A DNA stretch of 64,000 nucleotides from positions 1-64,000 of the forward strand of contig JAHEGH010000010.1 of assembly GCA_024639825.1 (NCBI GenBank), written 5' to 3'. Positions within the stretch are counted from its first letter, which is position 1, and each line of letters begins with the position of its first letter. The position numbers and the translations under genes are program-made. The stretch comes from Gammaproteobacteria bacterium. GTDB lineage: Bacteria > Pseudomonadota > Gammaproteobacteria > Steroidobacterales > Woeseiaceae. Shown here one piece after another: positions 44,227 through 58,214 of this stretch. Below the pieces are notes generated by a model. It saw only the letters and a program-made list of their open reading frames with translations, did no database searches and was not told where the DNA came from.

Positions 44227-45948
44227 TTAGCACGCGTCAGCTGCGGTTAGCGGCGCAATTTGCTCAACGACCAGCTGCGGGTTTTCGACTCCCCGAAACT
44301 CGTTGACGTCCAGGCGGAAGGCGAGTTGGACTGTGCCCCGATACACCGGGCCTGCCTGATTGAATGCAATCGCATCGACAATCTTGCCACCACCGGCCGG
44401 CCGTACCCTGAGCTTTAGATGGTTCTCACCGACGACGCGTTGTTCAACGATAGCGAAATCGCCGCTCCAGGTGGGCTCCGGAAACGCCGAGCCCCAGGGT
44501 CCGGCGTCACGTAACGAACGTGCAAAACCCAGGTTGATCGCGTCACCCGGCAGCTGGCCATCGGTAACGATGGCACCGCTGAAATCGGCTCGCGGATAAA
44601 GCCGCGCCATCTGCCTGGCCGCGGCTTTCTTAAACTCCTCCAGCGCACCTTCTGCGAGGGTCAGCCCCGCCGCCATGGCATGTCCGCCGAATTTTTCGAT
44701 CATGCCAGGGTGCATCGCCGAGACCGCCTCCAGCAGGTCGCGAATATGCACGCCCTGGATGGACCGCGCTGATCCTTTCAAGAACCGGTCGTTCTCGCGA
44801 GCGAACGCGATCACCGGTCGATGACAACGCTCCCGGACTCTGGCCGCAATCAGACCGACAACACCCTGGTGCCACGACCTGTCGTAGACACACACGCAGG
44901 CCGGCCAGCGCTGCGAGCCCATTGCATCGACGTAGGCGAAGGCCTGCTCGCGCATGGTTGCTTCGATATCCCGCCGTTCACTATTAATACTGTCGAGTTG
45001 GTGTGCATCGTTCATCGCTGTCTCGAAGTCATCGGTCAGGAGGCACTCGATGCCTACAGAGATATCCTCGAGACGGCCGGACGCGTTGATACGGGGACCG
45101 ACCGCAAAACCCAGATCGGTGCTGACGCAACGGTCCGCCTGCCGACCGGACTGCTTGAGGATTGCCTGGATACCCACAACAGAGTGACCGGCACGAATCC
45201 GCAACAGGCCCTGGTGCACGAGTACTCGGTTGTTGTGATCGAGCGGCACCACGTCCGCTACGGTGCCCAGCGCAACCAGGTCCAGGTATTTCGCGGGGAC
45301 TTTGGCCGCGCCGGCGGCACCCTGCTCCTGCAGCATGCGACCAACGCGAGCCATCAGGTAGAAAGCAACACCCACGCCTGCAAGGTAGCGACTTGGGAAC
45401 CGGCTGCCGGCGAGGTTCGGGTTCACGATCACCGCAGCATCCGGCAGTTCCTCACCGGGCAAATGATGATCGGTCACCAGCACCGGGATACCGAGTGCGT
45501 TTGCCTCGGCGACACCCGCAACGCTGGACACACCGTTATCGACAGTAATCAACAGCGCGGGTGATCTGTCTGCGGCGACGCGCACGATTTCCGGCGTGAG
45601 CCCGTAGCCGTACTCGAAACGATTGGGCACGAGGTATTCAACATCGGCGAAGCCGAATTCGCGGAGGCAACGCAGCACTAACGCCGTACTGGTCGCACCG
45701 TCGACGTCAAAATCGCCAACGACAATGATTTTCTTATCGCGCTTGGCGATGACCAGTTCAGCCGCCTGGTCGATATTCTCGAGTGCTCCAATCGGGGCGA
45801 GCTGAGCCAATCCATAGTCGAGCTGCGATGCCTGGGTCAACCCGCGCATGGCAAAGAGCCGCGCATGCAGCGGATCGATATCGCCCAGCGAGGCAATCTT
45901 GTCCGCGCTCGGCATTGGGCGCTCAATAATCGGTCGGGTGGTTTGCAT
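44227..45948 (-). CDS. recJ: single-stranded-DNA-specific exonuclease RecJ
   Basis: This 573-residue 5'-3' exonuclease acts in recombination and mismatch repair. DHH motifs are GDFDVDGATST, VTVDNGVSSV-type loop (LLITVDNGV) and VTDHHLPGEELP. The DHHA1 motif FGGHAMAAGLTL is also intact. Length matches E. coli (577). It lies two bases after the RpfE-type gene and 40 bases before prfB. Confidence 0.97.
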   Translation of the reverse strand: MQTTRPIIERPMPSADKIASLGDIDPLHARLFAMRGLTQASQLDYGLAQLAPIGALENIDQAAELVIAKRDKKIIVVGDFDVDGATSTALVLRCLREFGFADVEYLVPNRFEYGYGLTPEIVRVAADRSPALLITVDNGVSSVAGVAEANALGIPVLVTDHHLPGEELPDAAVIVNPNLAGSRFPSRYLAGVGVAFYLMARVGRMLQEQGAAGAAKVPAKYLDLVALGTVADVVPLDHNNRVLVHQGLLRIRAGHSVVGIQAILKQSGRQADRCVSTDLGFAVGPRINASGRLEDISVGIECLLTDDFETAMNDAHQLDSINSERRDIEATMREQAFAYVDAMGSQRWPACVCVYDRSWHQGVVGLIAARVRERCHRPVIAFARENDRFLKGSARSIQGVHIRDLLEAVSAMHPGMIEKFGGHAMAAGLTLAEGALEEFKKAAARQMARLYPRADFSGAIVTDGQLPGDAINLGFARSLRDAGPWGSAFPEPTWSGDFAIVEQRVVGENHLKLRVRPAGGGKIVDAIAFNQAGPVYRGTVQLAFRLDVNEFRGVENPQLVVEQIAPLTAADAC

Positions 45949-45950
45949 GG

Positions 45951-46910
45951 TCAGTCGAGCAGTTCGCTGTCACGGCGCCAGAACTTCAGCGTGTCGGACC
46001 GCCTGACATCGGCGCGAAGGCCGTCGCGGAACAGAAGTATCAATCGGCTGACACGATCTGAGCGTAAGAGCTCCCGTAAGTCCTGAAGGTACTGGTGTAA
46101 ACGCTCAGGCGACAAATCGTACTCGGGCGTCACGGCCACAAAACCGTGCAATGAGGCCTCCGCACAGTCGGCGAAACTGCCAGGCCACAGGTCGGCTACC
46201 GCTGTCGCGCTCTCCCAGTAGCCGAGCAGCAGCGGGTCTTCAGTGAACAACGGAGGCTGGGGACGCGTGATTCTCTCGGGCGCCATGCCGCCGCCCCAGA
46301 GCCACAGAGAATTGACCGGTGCTTTCCCCTCCTCCATACGCCGCACATTCACTTCGTGTTCGTGCAGGGCCATCTCGATCTCGCTCAGGATATTTCGATG
46401 CATCACCGTATGTTCGCCAGTCGGCAGGAATTCACCCGGTTCGCGCTGATCGATGACATAGGCCGGCACCATCGCTGTCGAAATGGGTGACTCGGCCCGC
46501 AGGTAGCCATATGGGCCGAGCCTTGCAAAGCCGTAACGCTGGTCGTCGGCAAGCGTCTCCTGGAGGTGGTCGAACAATGGCCTGAGATCCGAGGGTGGAA
46601 TGCCCGTGCGTTGCAACGCATGCAGGCAAAGATGATCGAGCCGCGGCTCCAGGTAGACAGGATCCGCCGCAGCAATCCAGACGGTCGGCCGATCGCCTGT
46701 CTGGCCCCACATCCGCAGTGCAGCCAGTCCCTGCTCGGGGTACGGTAAGCCCAGTTCATTCAGGATGGTCGCAAGCAATTCCTGTGGCTCGTCTGCCTGC
46801 GTCAGATCAGACTGTGCCAGCCACGCACGCAGCGAACTATCGGCCAGCCTCCCACCTCTGATGGGCGGAAGCACGACGACTGCAGCAGTTTTGTCATATG
46901 ATCCATTCAC
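45951..46910 (-). CDS. RpfE-type / phosphoglycerate-mutase-like protein
   Basis: This 319-residue soluble protein has no recognisable catalytic motif by eye. The best clues are RMWGQTGDRPTVWIAAADPVYLEPRLDHL, the central WLWGGGM and GYWES, which resemble the RpfE/regulatory phosphoglycerate-mutase-like family found in front of recJ in Xanthomonas. There the rpf cluster includes rpfE, recJ and prfB-lysS, but the DSF genes rpfF, rpfC and rpfG are not here. Function is unknown. It is divergent from the Mth938-like gene with 30 bases between starts. Confidence 0.7.
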   Translation of the reverse strand: MNGSYDKTAAVVVLPPIRGGRLADSSLRAWLAQSDLTQADEPQELLATILNELGLPYPEQGLAALRMWGQTGDRPTVWIAAADPVYLEPRLDHLCLHALQRTGIPPSDLRPLFDHLQETLADDQRYGFARLGPYGYLRAESPISTAMVPAYVIDQREPGEFLPTGEHTVMHRNILSEIEMALHEHEVNVRRMEEGKAPVNSLWLWGGGMAPERITRPQPPLFTEDPLLLGYWESATAVADLWPGSFADCAEASLHGFVAVTPEYDLSPERLHQYLQDLRELLRSDRVSRLILLFRDGLRADVRRSDTLKFWRRDSELLD

Positions 46911-46940
46911 GATGTGGCGTCGATGGTAAGGGATGCGCTT

Positions 46941-47318
46941 TTGAAATTCACAAGAGAATTGTCAGCCAAATTGGTGATACGCAGTGTTTCGGAGACGGCG
47001 ATCCGCGTCAACGACGAAGATCACGCTGCGTCGATCGCCCTGACGCCGGAGGAATTGCTGGGACATTGGCCTGACAAGCCCATCGACGATCTTTCCGAAG
47101 AGGACTTCGCACCAGTCCTTGGGACAGCTCCCGAGATCGTGCTGCTCGGTACCGGCGCGACCAATATCTTTCCGCCGCGAGAACTAACCTTCGCATTCGC
47201 ACGCAAAGGCATCGGCTTTGAGGTCATGGATACGGCAGCCGCCGCGCGGACCTTCAATGTGCTGGCCAATGAGGGCCGCAAGCTGGCCGCTGTGCTTTAC
47301 GTTAAGGGCGGCGGCTAG
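46941..47318 (+). CDS. Mth938-like domain protein (DUF498, NDUFAF3-related)
   Basis: This 125-residue protein starts best at TTG 46941: TAAGGGA lies seven bases before, and [16 protein letters not shown] aligns with other members. Earlier GTG (46914) and ATG (46923) codons lack a ribosome site. The conserved core is [13 protein letters not shown] then [24 protein letters not shown], the DUF498 pattern; the human relative NDUFAF3 assembles complex I. Its bacterial role is unknown. The end overlaps the rpoS stop by four bases. Confidence 0.85.
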   Translation: MKFTRELSAKLVIRSVSETAIRVNDEDHAASIALTPEELLGHWPDKPIDDLSEEDFAPVLGTAPEIVLLGTGATNIFPPRELTFAFARKGIGFEVMDTAAAARTFNVLANEGRKLAAVLYVKGGG

Positions 47319-48157
47319 TCCAGAACAACGTCACCTGAGATTCCGTGGCTCTCAAGCATCTCACGCAGATTCTTCAGCGCTTCCAGTTGAATTTGCCGCA
47401 CGCGCTCACGCGTGACGCCAATTTCATCGCCTATCTGCTCGAGGGTCGCACGGCGATATCCGTGTAACCCGAAGCGTCGCTCCACAACTTCGCGTTGTTT
47501 CTCACTCAGTTCGCACACCCAGTGGTCGACGATGTCATTGACGTCATCGCGTTGTACGCAACGTGACGGCTCGCCCGAACGCTTCGCACGAAGCCGGTCG
47601 ACCGGCCCTTCGCCCTGGTTGTCCTGACCGTTAGCACGTAGCGTGACGCGTTCGTGCAAACCCATAAGGCGTTCGACCTCGGCGACATCGCGCTCCAGGT
47701 AATCGGCGAGTTCCTGCATCGACGGCGGTCGATCAAGGTTCTGGCGCAGACCTCGTAAGCCGCGCAGGCATGAGTTGATGTCCTTGATGACATGAATCGG
47801 TAAACGCACTGTGCGCGACTGATTCATGATCCCGCGCTCAATTGTCTGGCGAATCCACCAGGTTGCGTAGGTCGAGAATCGGAAGCCCCGTTCCGGATCG
47901 AATTTTTCAACGGCGTGAATCAGGCCGAGATTACCTTCCTCAACCAGATCAAGAAACGGCAGGCCACGGTTGATATAGCGGCGCGCAATTTTCACAACCA
48001 GGCGCAGGTTACTTTCGATCATGCGCTGGCGAGCCGACTCGTCGCCACGCTGCGCCCGGCGGGCATACATCTTTTCTTCGTCCGCAGTGAGCAGCGGCGA
48101 GACACCGATCTCGTCGAGGTACCGTCGTGTTGGATCCAGCAACTGCCCCAAAAACAT
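47315..48157 (-). CDS. rpoS: RNA polymerase sigma factor RpoS (short N-terminus)
   Basis: This is the stationary-phase/general-stress sigma factor. Region 1.2 [18 protein letters not shown] begins almost at the start. Region 2 contains [20 protein letters not shown] and [20 protein letters not shown]. Region 3 is [18 protein letters not shown]. Region 4 ends with [20 protein letters not shown] and [18 protein letters not shown] 48157 (280 residues) or TTG 48166 are the only useful starts. The in-frame stop at about 48207 leaves no room for the roughly 45-residue N-terminal extension of E. coli RpoS. nlpD precedes it, the classical order. Confidence 0.9.
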   Translation of the reverse strand: MFLGQLLDPTRRYLDEIGVSPLLTADEEKMYARRAQRGDESARQRMIESNLRLVVKIARRYINRGLPFLDLVEEGNLGLIHAVEKFDPERGFRFSTYATWWIRQTIERGIMNQSRTVRLPIHVIKDINSCLRGLRGLRQNLDRPPSMQELADYLERDVAEVERLMGLHERVTLRANGQDNQGEGPVDRLRAKRSGEPSRCVQRDDVNDIVDHWVCELSEKQREVVERRFGLHGYRRATLEQIGDEIGVTRERVRQIQLEALKNLREMLESHGISGDVVLD

Positions 48158-48214
48158 ACCCCCCAATCTGTGGCAAGGAGCGAATGTCTGAGATCGGTCT
48201 TTGGTAGACCTGGG

Positions 48215-48898
48215 TTATCTCGCCGACAAATACTGTCGCGGATTAACCGGCTTGCCATTGCGTCTGATCTCGAAATGCAGTCGCGGCTTGCGTTCCGGCC
48301 CTTCCCCCATCGTCGCGATCCTCTGGCCTTTCTTTACTGCTTGTCCCTCTTTGACCAGCAGCGACGCGGTGTACCCGTAGGCACTGAGGTAGGTGTCGTT
48401 GTGTTTAAGAATAATAAGCTGGCCATATCCAATCAGTCCACTTCCCGAGTAGACCACGCGCCCCGAAGCCGCAGCGACAATAGGCTGCCCGATCTTGCCG
48501 TTGATGAGGACGCCCGTGCCGGTACCCGGCTTTGCGCCAAATTCGACATTGATCCGGCCACTGGTCGGCCAGGCCCACTTGGGGCTCGGCTGCGCCGGAA
48601 TCTGGGGCAACGGCTTCTTCGGCGGCTGGCTACTGCGACTGCTTGCCGTAGTCCGACTACTGGAACCACCCGGCGGCGTCAGCCTTATCACCTGTCCTGG
48701 ATGAATCAGCGAGCCATCGCCGAGACGATTCCAGCGCGCGAGTGTCTGCGCATCCTTGCCGTAGCGCCAGGCAATAGAAAACAAGGTTTCACCCTTGCGC
48801 ACGACATGCGTTTGCGGATCGTCCTGCCATGTCGATCCCCCGCCACAGGACGCGAGGATCAAGGATACGAACAGGATGATGAAAATGCGGGAGACCAT
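48215..48898 (-). CDS. nlpD: NlpD-type lipoprotein, LysM plus degenerate M23 domain
   Basis: This 227-residue lipoprotein starts at ATG 48898, sharing bases with the yqaA stop (TAATG). The lipobox is LASC (about residues 13-16). A LysM domain follows (about 30-75, HVVRKGETLFSIAWRYGKD), then a Ser/Pro linker, then an M23 domain. The metal ligands of active LytM enzymes are replaced (GVLINGKIGQ, HNDTYLSAYGY), as in E. coli NlpD, an activator of amidase AmiC at division. Length is shorter than E. coli (379) through the linker. rpoS follows. Confidence 0.93.
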   Translation of the reverse strand: MVSRIFIILFVSLILASCGGGSTWQDDPQTHVVRKGETLFSIAWRYGKDAQTLARWNRLGDGSLIHPGQVIRLTPPGGSSSRTTASSRSSQPPKKPLPQIPAQPSPKWAWPTSGRINVEFGAKPGTGTGVLINGKIGQPIVAAASGRVVYSGSGLIGYGQLIILKHNDTYLSAYGYTASLLVKEGQAVKKGQRIATMGEGPERKPRLHFEIRRNGKPVNPRQYLSAR

Positions 48899-49479
48899 TA
48901 GGCCCGCATCATAAACCACACGACAATGACAATGATGCCGACTGTCGCCCAGCCAATACGTTCAACGTACCGGGAAAGCGTCGATTCGAACTTGTCGCCG
49001 CCGAGTCGAACAAGGCCCGCGACAAGAAAGAAACGCGCGGCGCGACCCACGAGGGAGCCTATGAAGAATCCGGGGAGATTGATGACCGCAACACCCGCCG
49101 CAATCGTCGCGACTTTGTACGGAAGCGGCGAAAACCCCATGGCGAACACAACCCAGACGCCGTAGTCATTGAGCCACTGGCTCGCTAATTCGAAATCTTC
49201 CCAGTAATGCGATTCGCTCAGCCAGGGCTCGATCGCTTCGAACAGCCCCCAGCCAATAGCGTATCCGCCGAGACCACCCAGCACCGAGAAGACCGTGGCA
49301 ATCGTCGCGTAACGAATCCATCTGTCACGATCGGCCAGACACATGGGCGCCAGCATCACATCGACCGGGATCGGAAAAAACGACGATTCCGCGAAGCTCA
49401 TCGCGCCCAGGTAGCGCTCAGCGTGAGGATGTCTTGACCAGCGCAGCACTCGGTCGTACCAGGGTTTGAACAAGGTCAT
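48898..49479 (-). CDS. YqaA/DedA-like (SNARE-associated) membrane protein
   Basis: This 193-residue membrane protein has [20 protein letters not shown], the DedA-family pattern of a helix-hairpin with Pro-rich turn. The second hairpin is [17 protein letters not shown]. The C-terminal helices end in [14 protein letters not shown]. YqaA proteins are a DedA subgroup thought to scramble or flip lipids. It lies between pcm and nlpD, where E. coli has no such gene. Confidence 0.88.
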   Translation of the reverse strand: MTLFKPWYDRVLRWSRHPHAERYLGAMSFAESSFFPIPVDVMLAPMCLADRDRWIRYATIATVFSVLGGLGGYAIGWGLFEAIEPWLSESHYWEDFELASQWLNDYGVWVVFAMGFSPLPYKVATIAAGVAVINLPGFFIGSLVGRAARFFLVAGLVRLGGDKFESTLSRYVERIGWATVGIIVIVVWFMMRA

Positions 49480-50135
49480 GACTGGCCCTTGACCAGCGGT
49501 ACAAAACTGACCGCCCCCAATGAGACCTGCTCGTAATGATCATTACGATTCGTGATCATCGCGAGATCCTGGATTCCCGGCGGCCCAACCGGAATGATGA
49601 GCCGACCTCCGGGCGCCAGTTGGTCCAGCAATTTCTGCGGTACTTCGTCGGGCGCAGCGGTGACGATAATGCCGTCGTAGGGCCCATACTTGCGCCAACC
49701 TTCCCAACCATCTCCCGGTCGGAACTGGACGTTATAAATATCGAGGTCGCGCAGCCTTTGCCTGGTCTTGCGCAATAACTCCGGTATGCGTTCAACCGTG
49801 TAGATTTTTTTCACAAGCGGCGCCAGGACCGCGGTCTGGTAGCCACAGCCTGTACCCACCTCGAGAACCGCCTCGCCCTCAAAGCCGTCGAGCAGCGCTT
49901 CGGTCATGCGTGCCACCACGTACGGCTGGCTGATGGTTTGCCCGAGCCCTATCGGCAACGCCGTGTCTTCATAGGCGCGGCTGGCCAGAGCTTCGTCGAC
50001 AAACATATGGCGCGGCACATTGCGAATCTGCTCGAGCACGGCCTCGTTGCGGATGCCCTGATCGCGCAAACGTTGCACAAGCCGGTCGCGCGTGCGCGCC
50101 GAGGTCATGCCTATGCCCTGCCGAACGTCGATCAT
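49476..50135 (-). CDS. pcm: protein-L-isoaspartate O-methyltransferase
   Basis: This 219-residue enzyme methylates isoaspartate in aged proteins to start their repair. The SAM motif [16 protein letters not shown] and the substrate stretch [18 protein letters not shown] are intact. The end FVPLVKG is the family terminus. ATG 50135 overlaps the surE stop by four bases; ATG 50108 gives a more usual length. The surE-pcm-nlpD-rpoS order is classical. Confidence 0.96.
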   Translation of the reverse strand: MIDVRQGIGMTSARTRDRLVQRLRDQGIRNEAVLEQIRNVPRHMFVDEALASRAYEDTALPIGLGQTISQPYVVARMTEALLDGFEGEAVLEVGTGCGYQTAVLAPLVKKIYTVERIPELLRKTRQRLRDLDIYNVQFRPGDGWEGWRKYGPYDGIIVTAAPDEVPQKLLDQLAPGGRLIIPVGPPGIQDLAMITNRNDHYEQVSLGAVSFVPLVKGQS

Positions 50136-50890
50136 TGATCAAGCCATTCCGCGATGCTCGGCACGACATCGTGGCGTGTCAGATCCACCTTCAGCGGTGT
50201 CACGGCGACGGCGCCCTGCTCGATCGCATGAAAATCAGTGCCCTCGCCGGCGTCCTGCCCTTCACCGGCCGGCCCCACCCAGTAGATCGGACGGCCGTAA
50301 GGGTCCGTATCCGTTAACACCTGTTCAGACTTGTGCCGAAACCCGAGACGTGTCGCCCGCATACCGGTCAACGCTTCATACGGCAGATCGGGGACGTTCA
50401 CGTTGAGAACCGTATCCGACGCCAGCGAGGCACGCTCGATCTTCTGTACCAGTTCAACGGCGATGCGGGCCGCGGTCTCAAAATGCGTCAGCTGCGCGCC
50501 CACCATCGTTTTGCCTACGAGCGACACGGCGATCGTTGGCAGCCCCAGGAAACGTCCTTCCATGGCGGCCGCCACGGTTCCGGAGTAGATAACGTCGTCG
50601 CCGAGGTTGGCGCCGTGGTTGATGCCGGACACGACAAGATCCGGCTCATAGTCCAGGAACCCGGTGAGCGCGAGGTGCACGCAATCGGACGGCGTGCCGT
50701 CGACCTTGTAGCGGTTCTCGGCAACCTTTGTCACGCGTAGCGGCGTCGACAGGGTCAACGAGTTGCTGGCCGCGGATCGATTGCGATCCGGCGCGACCAC
50801 CACAACATCCGCGACCTTCGCGAGCGCGTCGGTCAGCGTGTTGATACCCGTGGCGAGATACCCGTCGTCGTTACTTACGAGGATTTTCAT
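50132..50890 (-). CDS. surE: 5'/3'-nucleotidase SurE
   Basis: This 252-residue nucleotidase removes phosphate from nucleoside monophosphates and short polyphosphate. The signature [14 protein letters not shown] holds the DD metal site. Ser and Asn of the [13 protein letters not shown] and [20 protein letters not shown] motifs complete the active site. It is first in surE-pcm-yqaA-nlpD-rpoS and divergent from the Smr-domain gene. Confidence 0.97.
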   Translation of the reverse strand: MKILVSNDDGYLATGINTLTDALAKVADVVVVAPDRNRSAASNSLTLSTPLRVTKVAENRYKVDGTPSDCVHLALTGFLDYEPDLVVSGINHGANLGDDVIYSGTVAAAMEGRFLGLPTIAVSLVGKTMVGAQLTHFETAARIAVELVQKIERASLASDTVLNVNVPDLPYEALTGMRATRLGFRHKSEQVLTDTDPYGRPIYWVGPAGEGQDAGEGTDFHAIEQGAVAVTPLKVDLTRHDVVPSIAEWLDQ

Positions 50891-50939
50891 GCTTGGAGTG
50901 GGTTTTCATTCAAAATTTCGACGCGCGGAGCCTTGATTG

Positions 50940-50996
50940 GCCTCAAAGACGCGCTCACTATACCGGTTGTTCAGCGCACACCATAGCCTCAAAGAC
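50940..50996. repeat. 11-base direct repeat in the surE-smr gap
   Basis: GCCTCAAAGAC occurs at 50940-50950 and 50986-50996, 46 bases apart start to start, in the 112-base divergent gap. It could be an operator pair or chance. Confidence 0.4.
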
Positions 50997-51002
50997 CACA
51001 CT

Positions 51003-51530
51003 GTGAGTGACAACGAGACCGACGAGTTTTTCAAAGCGGTGAGCGGCACCAAGCCGCTCAGGAGTGAGGAGCGTGTGCCCGCCACAAAACCCAAGCCGAA
51101 ACCCAAAGCCCGGTTCACCAGGGCGGATGAGCGTGAAGTGCTGGTCGAGAGCCTCGAGGACGACATCGATACCCTCGAGCACGGTTATGGCGGCGCCCTG
51201 CGCTTTCATCGGCAGCACGTCGGCAAACGCACCATGCGCAAGCTGCAGCGCGGTGGATTCAGCGTCCAGGCCGAGATTGACCTTCACGGCATGACGCTGG
51301 ACGAAGCGCGGCCCCGGCTTGCCGATTTCATCGAGTACAGCGTATCGCAGGGCAAGTACTGCGTACGCGTCGTTCACGGCAAAGGACTGGGTTCAGGGGA
51401 CCGTGGACCCGTGCTCAAGAGCGCCGTGAACCGCTGGCTCAGGCGCTGGAACAGTGTGCTGGCCTTTGTGTCCACGCGGCAGGTGGACGGCGGCACAGGG
51501 GCTATCTACGTGCTTTTACAAAAACAATAA
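51003..51530 (+). CDS. Smr-domain protein
   Basis: This protein starts at GTG 51003 (175 residues, MSDNETDEFFKAVSG), which aligns with the family; the TTG at 50937 extends it without support. After a Lys/Pro-rich linker (PKPKPKARFTRADERE) comes an Smr domain (about 90-175) with EIDLHGMTLDEARPRL and VRVVHGKGLGSGD. These motifs mark the SmrA/SmrB group of nucleases; E. coli SmrB cleaves mRNA at collided ribosomes. Here the family is clear but not which member. It is divergent from surE. Confidence 0.85.
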   Translation: MSDNETDEFFKAVSGTKPLRSEERVPATKPKPKPKARFTRADEREVLVESLEDDIDTLEHGYGGALRFHRQHVGKRTMRKLQRGGFSVQAEIDLHGMTLDEARPRLADFIEYSVSQGKYCVRVVHGKGLGSGDRGPVLKSAVNRWLRRWNSVLAFVSTRQVDGGTGAIYVLLQKQ

Positions 51531-51543
51531 ATATTAAGATCTT

Positions 51544-51564
51544 ATTAAGTATTATTAACTTAAT
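51544..51564. repeat. AT-only inverted repeat between convergent smr and truD
   Basis: ATTAAGT-ATTATTA-ACTTAAT is a perfect 7-base-pair inverted repeat in a 48-base gap made almost only of A and T, in strong contrast to the GC-rich surroundings. It might slow or end transcription from both sides, but the stem has only one GC pair. Confidence 0.6.
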
Positions 51565-51578
51565 TTATGATCTAGAAA

Positions 51579-52595
51579 TTACTGCCTGTCTCCTCTGGAC
51601 GCCTCGCTGGCCTGCACCAGCTCACGCAGCACCGACGTCGCAAACGCTCCGCGCGTGAGTCCGAATGACAGCGTCACAGCGTCGACTCCCGCCTCGATCT
51701 CCAGGTCGGTCACCCTGAGACGCAGGCTGCGCGTTCCCGGCTCGACGCGCGCCTTCGCGAGTGCCGCCAGCCATTTTTCGTTGTCGCAATCAGACCCGTC
51801 GCCAACCAGTTCGCCCGCGGGGTGTATGTCCATTTCCCTACAGCGTCGAACCAGGTCTTCGTTGACCTCATCCACATCGAAGACGCTGTTCGTGCCATCG
51901 AGATTCGCCTTGTCGCCGGGGCGCAGCTGGTTCCAGCTGCCGTCCACAACGCGCGCGTGAAGGTACTCATTGAAGAGAAAAGACCGGATGGTCGAAATCG
52001 CGATGCTGCGCTTGTGACGCGGCAGTCGCTTGCCGGCCGCGAAGACATCGGCCAATTCCAGGTTATTCCCCGCGCGTCCGAAACGCTGCTCGCCAAAGTA
52101 GTTGGGCACACCCTGCTCGCGAATGACCTGCACACGCTGTTCCAGCATAGAGGCATGGTCGGCAAGGTCTTCGCCGCGCAACACGATGCGAAAATGGTTG
52201 GCCCGGTGCGCGCCTCGCCGCAACTTTTTGTTATGGCGCTGCACCTCCAGGATCTGTACACCGTCGACGTCAAGAAGCTTCCAGTCCGGCGAGTGCCACC
52301 TCGGAACACTGAACCACTGACGGGTGACTGCATGCCGATCTTTAAGCCCGGCATAACCCACATCTCGTGCCGGCACTTCAGCAAAAGCCGCCAGCTGTCG
52401 GGATACCCATTCGGTATTGGCACCCGTCTTTTCAATCCAGAGGAAATCGTGCTCGCCGTCACCTGTGAACGGGTAGCCAAGCTCTTCAGTGACCTGAAAA
52501 TCGTCGGGAGTCGTGCGTATCGACGCAGCGAACAGCGGATCACTCCCGTATGGCGGGACCGAGGCGTGCGCACGGGCCCAGTTCGGGAGTGACAT
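51579..52595 (-). CDS. truD: tRNA pseudouridine(13) synthase
   Basis: This 338-residue enzyme makes pseudouridine at position 13 of tRNA-Glu. Catalytic Asp86 is in DVGYAGLKDRHAVTRQ. The family motifs RGAHRANHFRIVLRG, VPNYFGEQRFGR and the late LRLRVTDLEIE are present. Length matches E. coli (349). It follows ftsB by eight bases. In enterics ispD and ispF lie between these two genes; they are missing here. Confidence 0.95.
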   Translation of the reverse strand: MSLPNWARAHASVPPYGSDPLFAASIRTTPDDFQVTEELGYPFTGDGEHDFLWIEKTGANTEWVSRQLAAFAEVPARDVGYAGLKDRHAVTRQWFSVPRWHSPDWKLLDVDGVQILEVQRHNKKLRRGAHRANHFRIVLRGEDLADHASMLEQRVQVIREQGVPNYFGEQRFGRAGNNLELADVFAAGKRLPRHKRSIAISTIRSFLFNEYLHARVVDGSWNQLRPGDKANLDGTNSVFDVDEVNEDLVRRCREMDIHPAGELVGDGSDCDNEKWLAALAKARVEPGTRSLRLRVTDLEIEAGVDAVTLSFGLTRGAFATSVLRELVQASEASRGDRQ

Positions 52596-52603
52596 TGAAA
52601 ATC

Positions 52604-52900
52604 CTAGTAGGTGGTGTCGGCGACCGGGACAACCTGGTAGAAGGTCTCTGACTGGCCGATCATGCCGAGGTCAGTACGAGCACGCTCTTCTGCCGCATCG
52701 CGGCCCTGCTTGAGATTAATCACTTCAGCATCAAGTGCCGCGTTGCGGTCGCGCAGTGACGCGTTGAGTTCGCGCTGTTCGGCAACCGCTGTACGCAGCT
52801 TGATCGTCTTCTGATACCCGTCGTCGGACAGCCAGAGCTGAGCCTGCAGACCGAGTCCGGCTAGAGCCAACAAAATCAGCAACCCGCGTGAACCGCTCAT
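52604..52900 (-). CDS. ftsB: cell division protein FtsB
   Basis: This 98-residue single-pass protein has a transmembrane helix (about 6-24) and a leucine-rich coiled coil (about 28-75, KTIKLRTAVAEQRELNASLR). The C-terminus ARTDLGMIGQSETFYQVV is the FtsB motif for FtsL/FtsQ interaction. It lies seven bases after eno, the usual order, and works in the periplasm to activate septal peptidoglycan synthesis. Confidence 0.93.
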   Translation of the reverse strand: MSGSRGLLILLALAGLGLQAQLWLSDDGYQKTIKLRTAVAEQRELNASLRDRNAALDAEVINLKQGRDAAEERARTDLGMIGQSETFYQVVPVADTTY

Positions 52901-52907
52901 TTATTTC

Positions 52908-58210
<5,303 letters not shown>

Positions 58211-58214
<4 letters not shown>

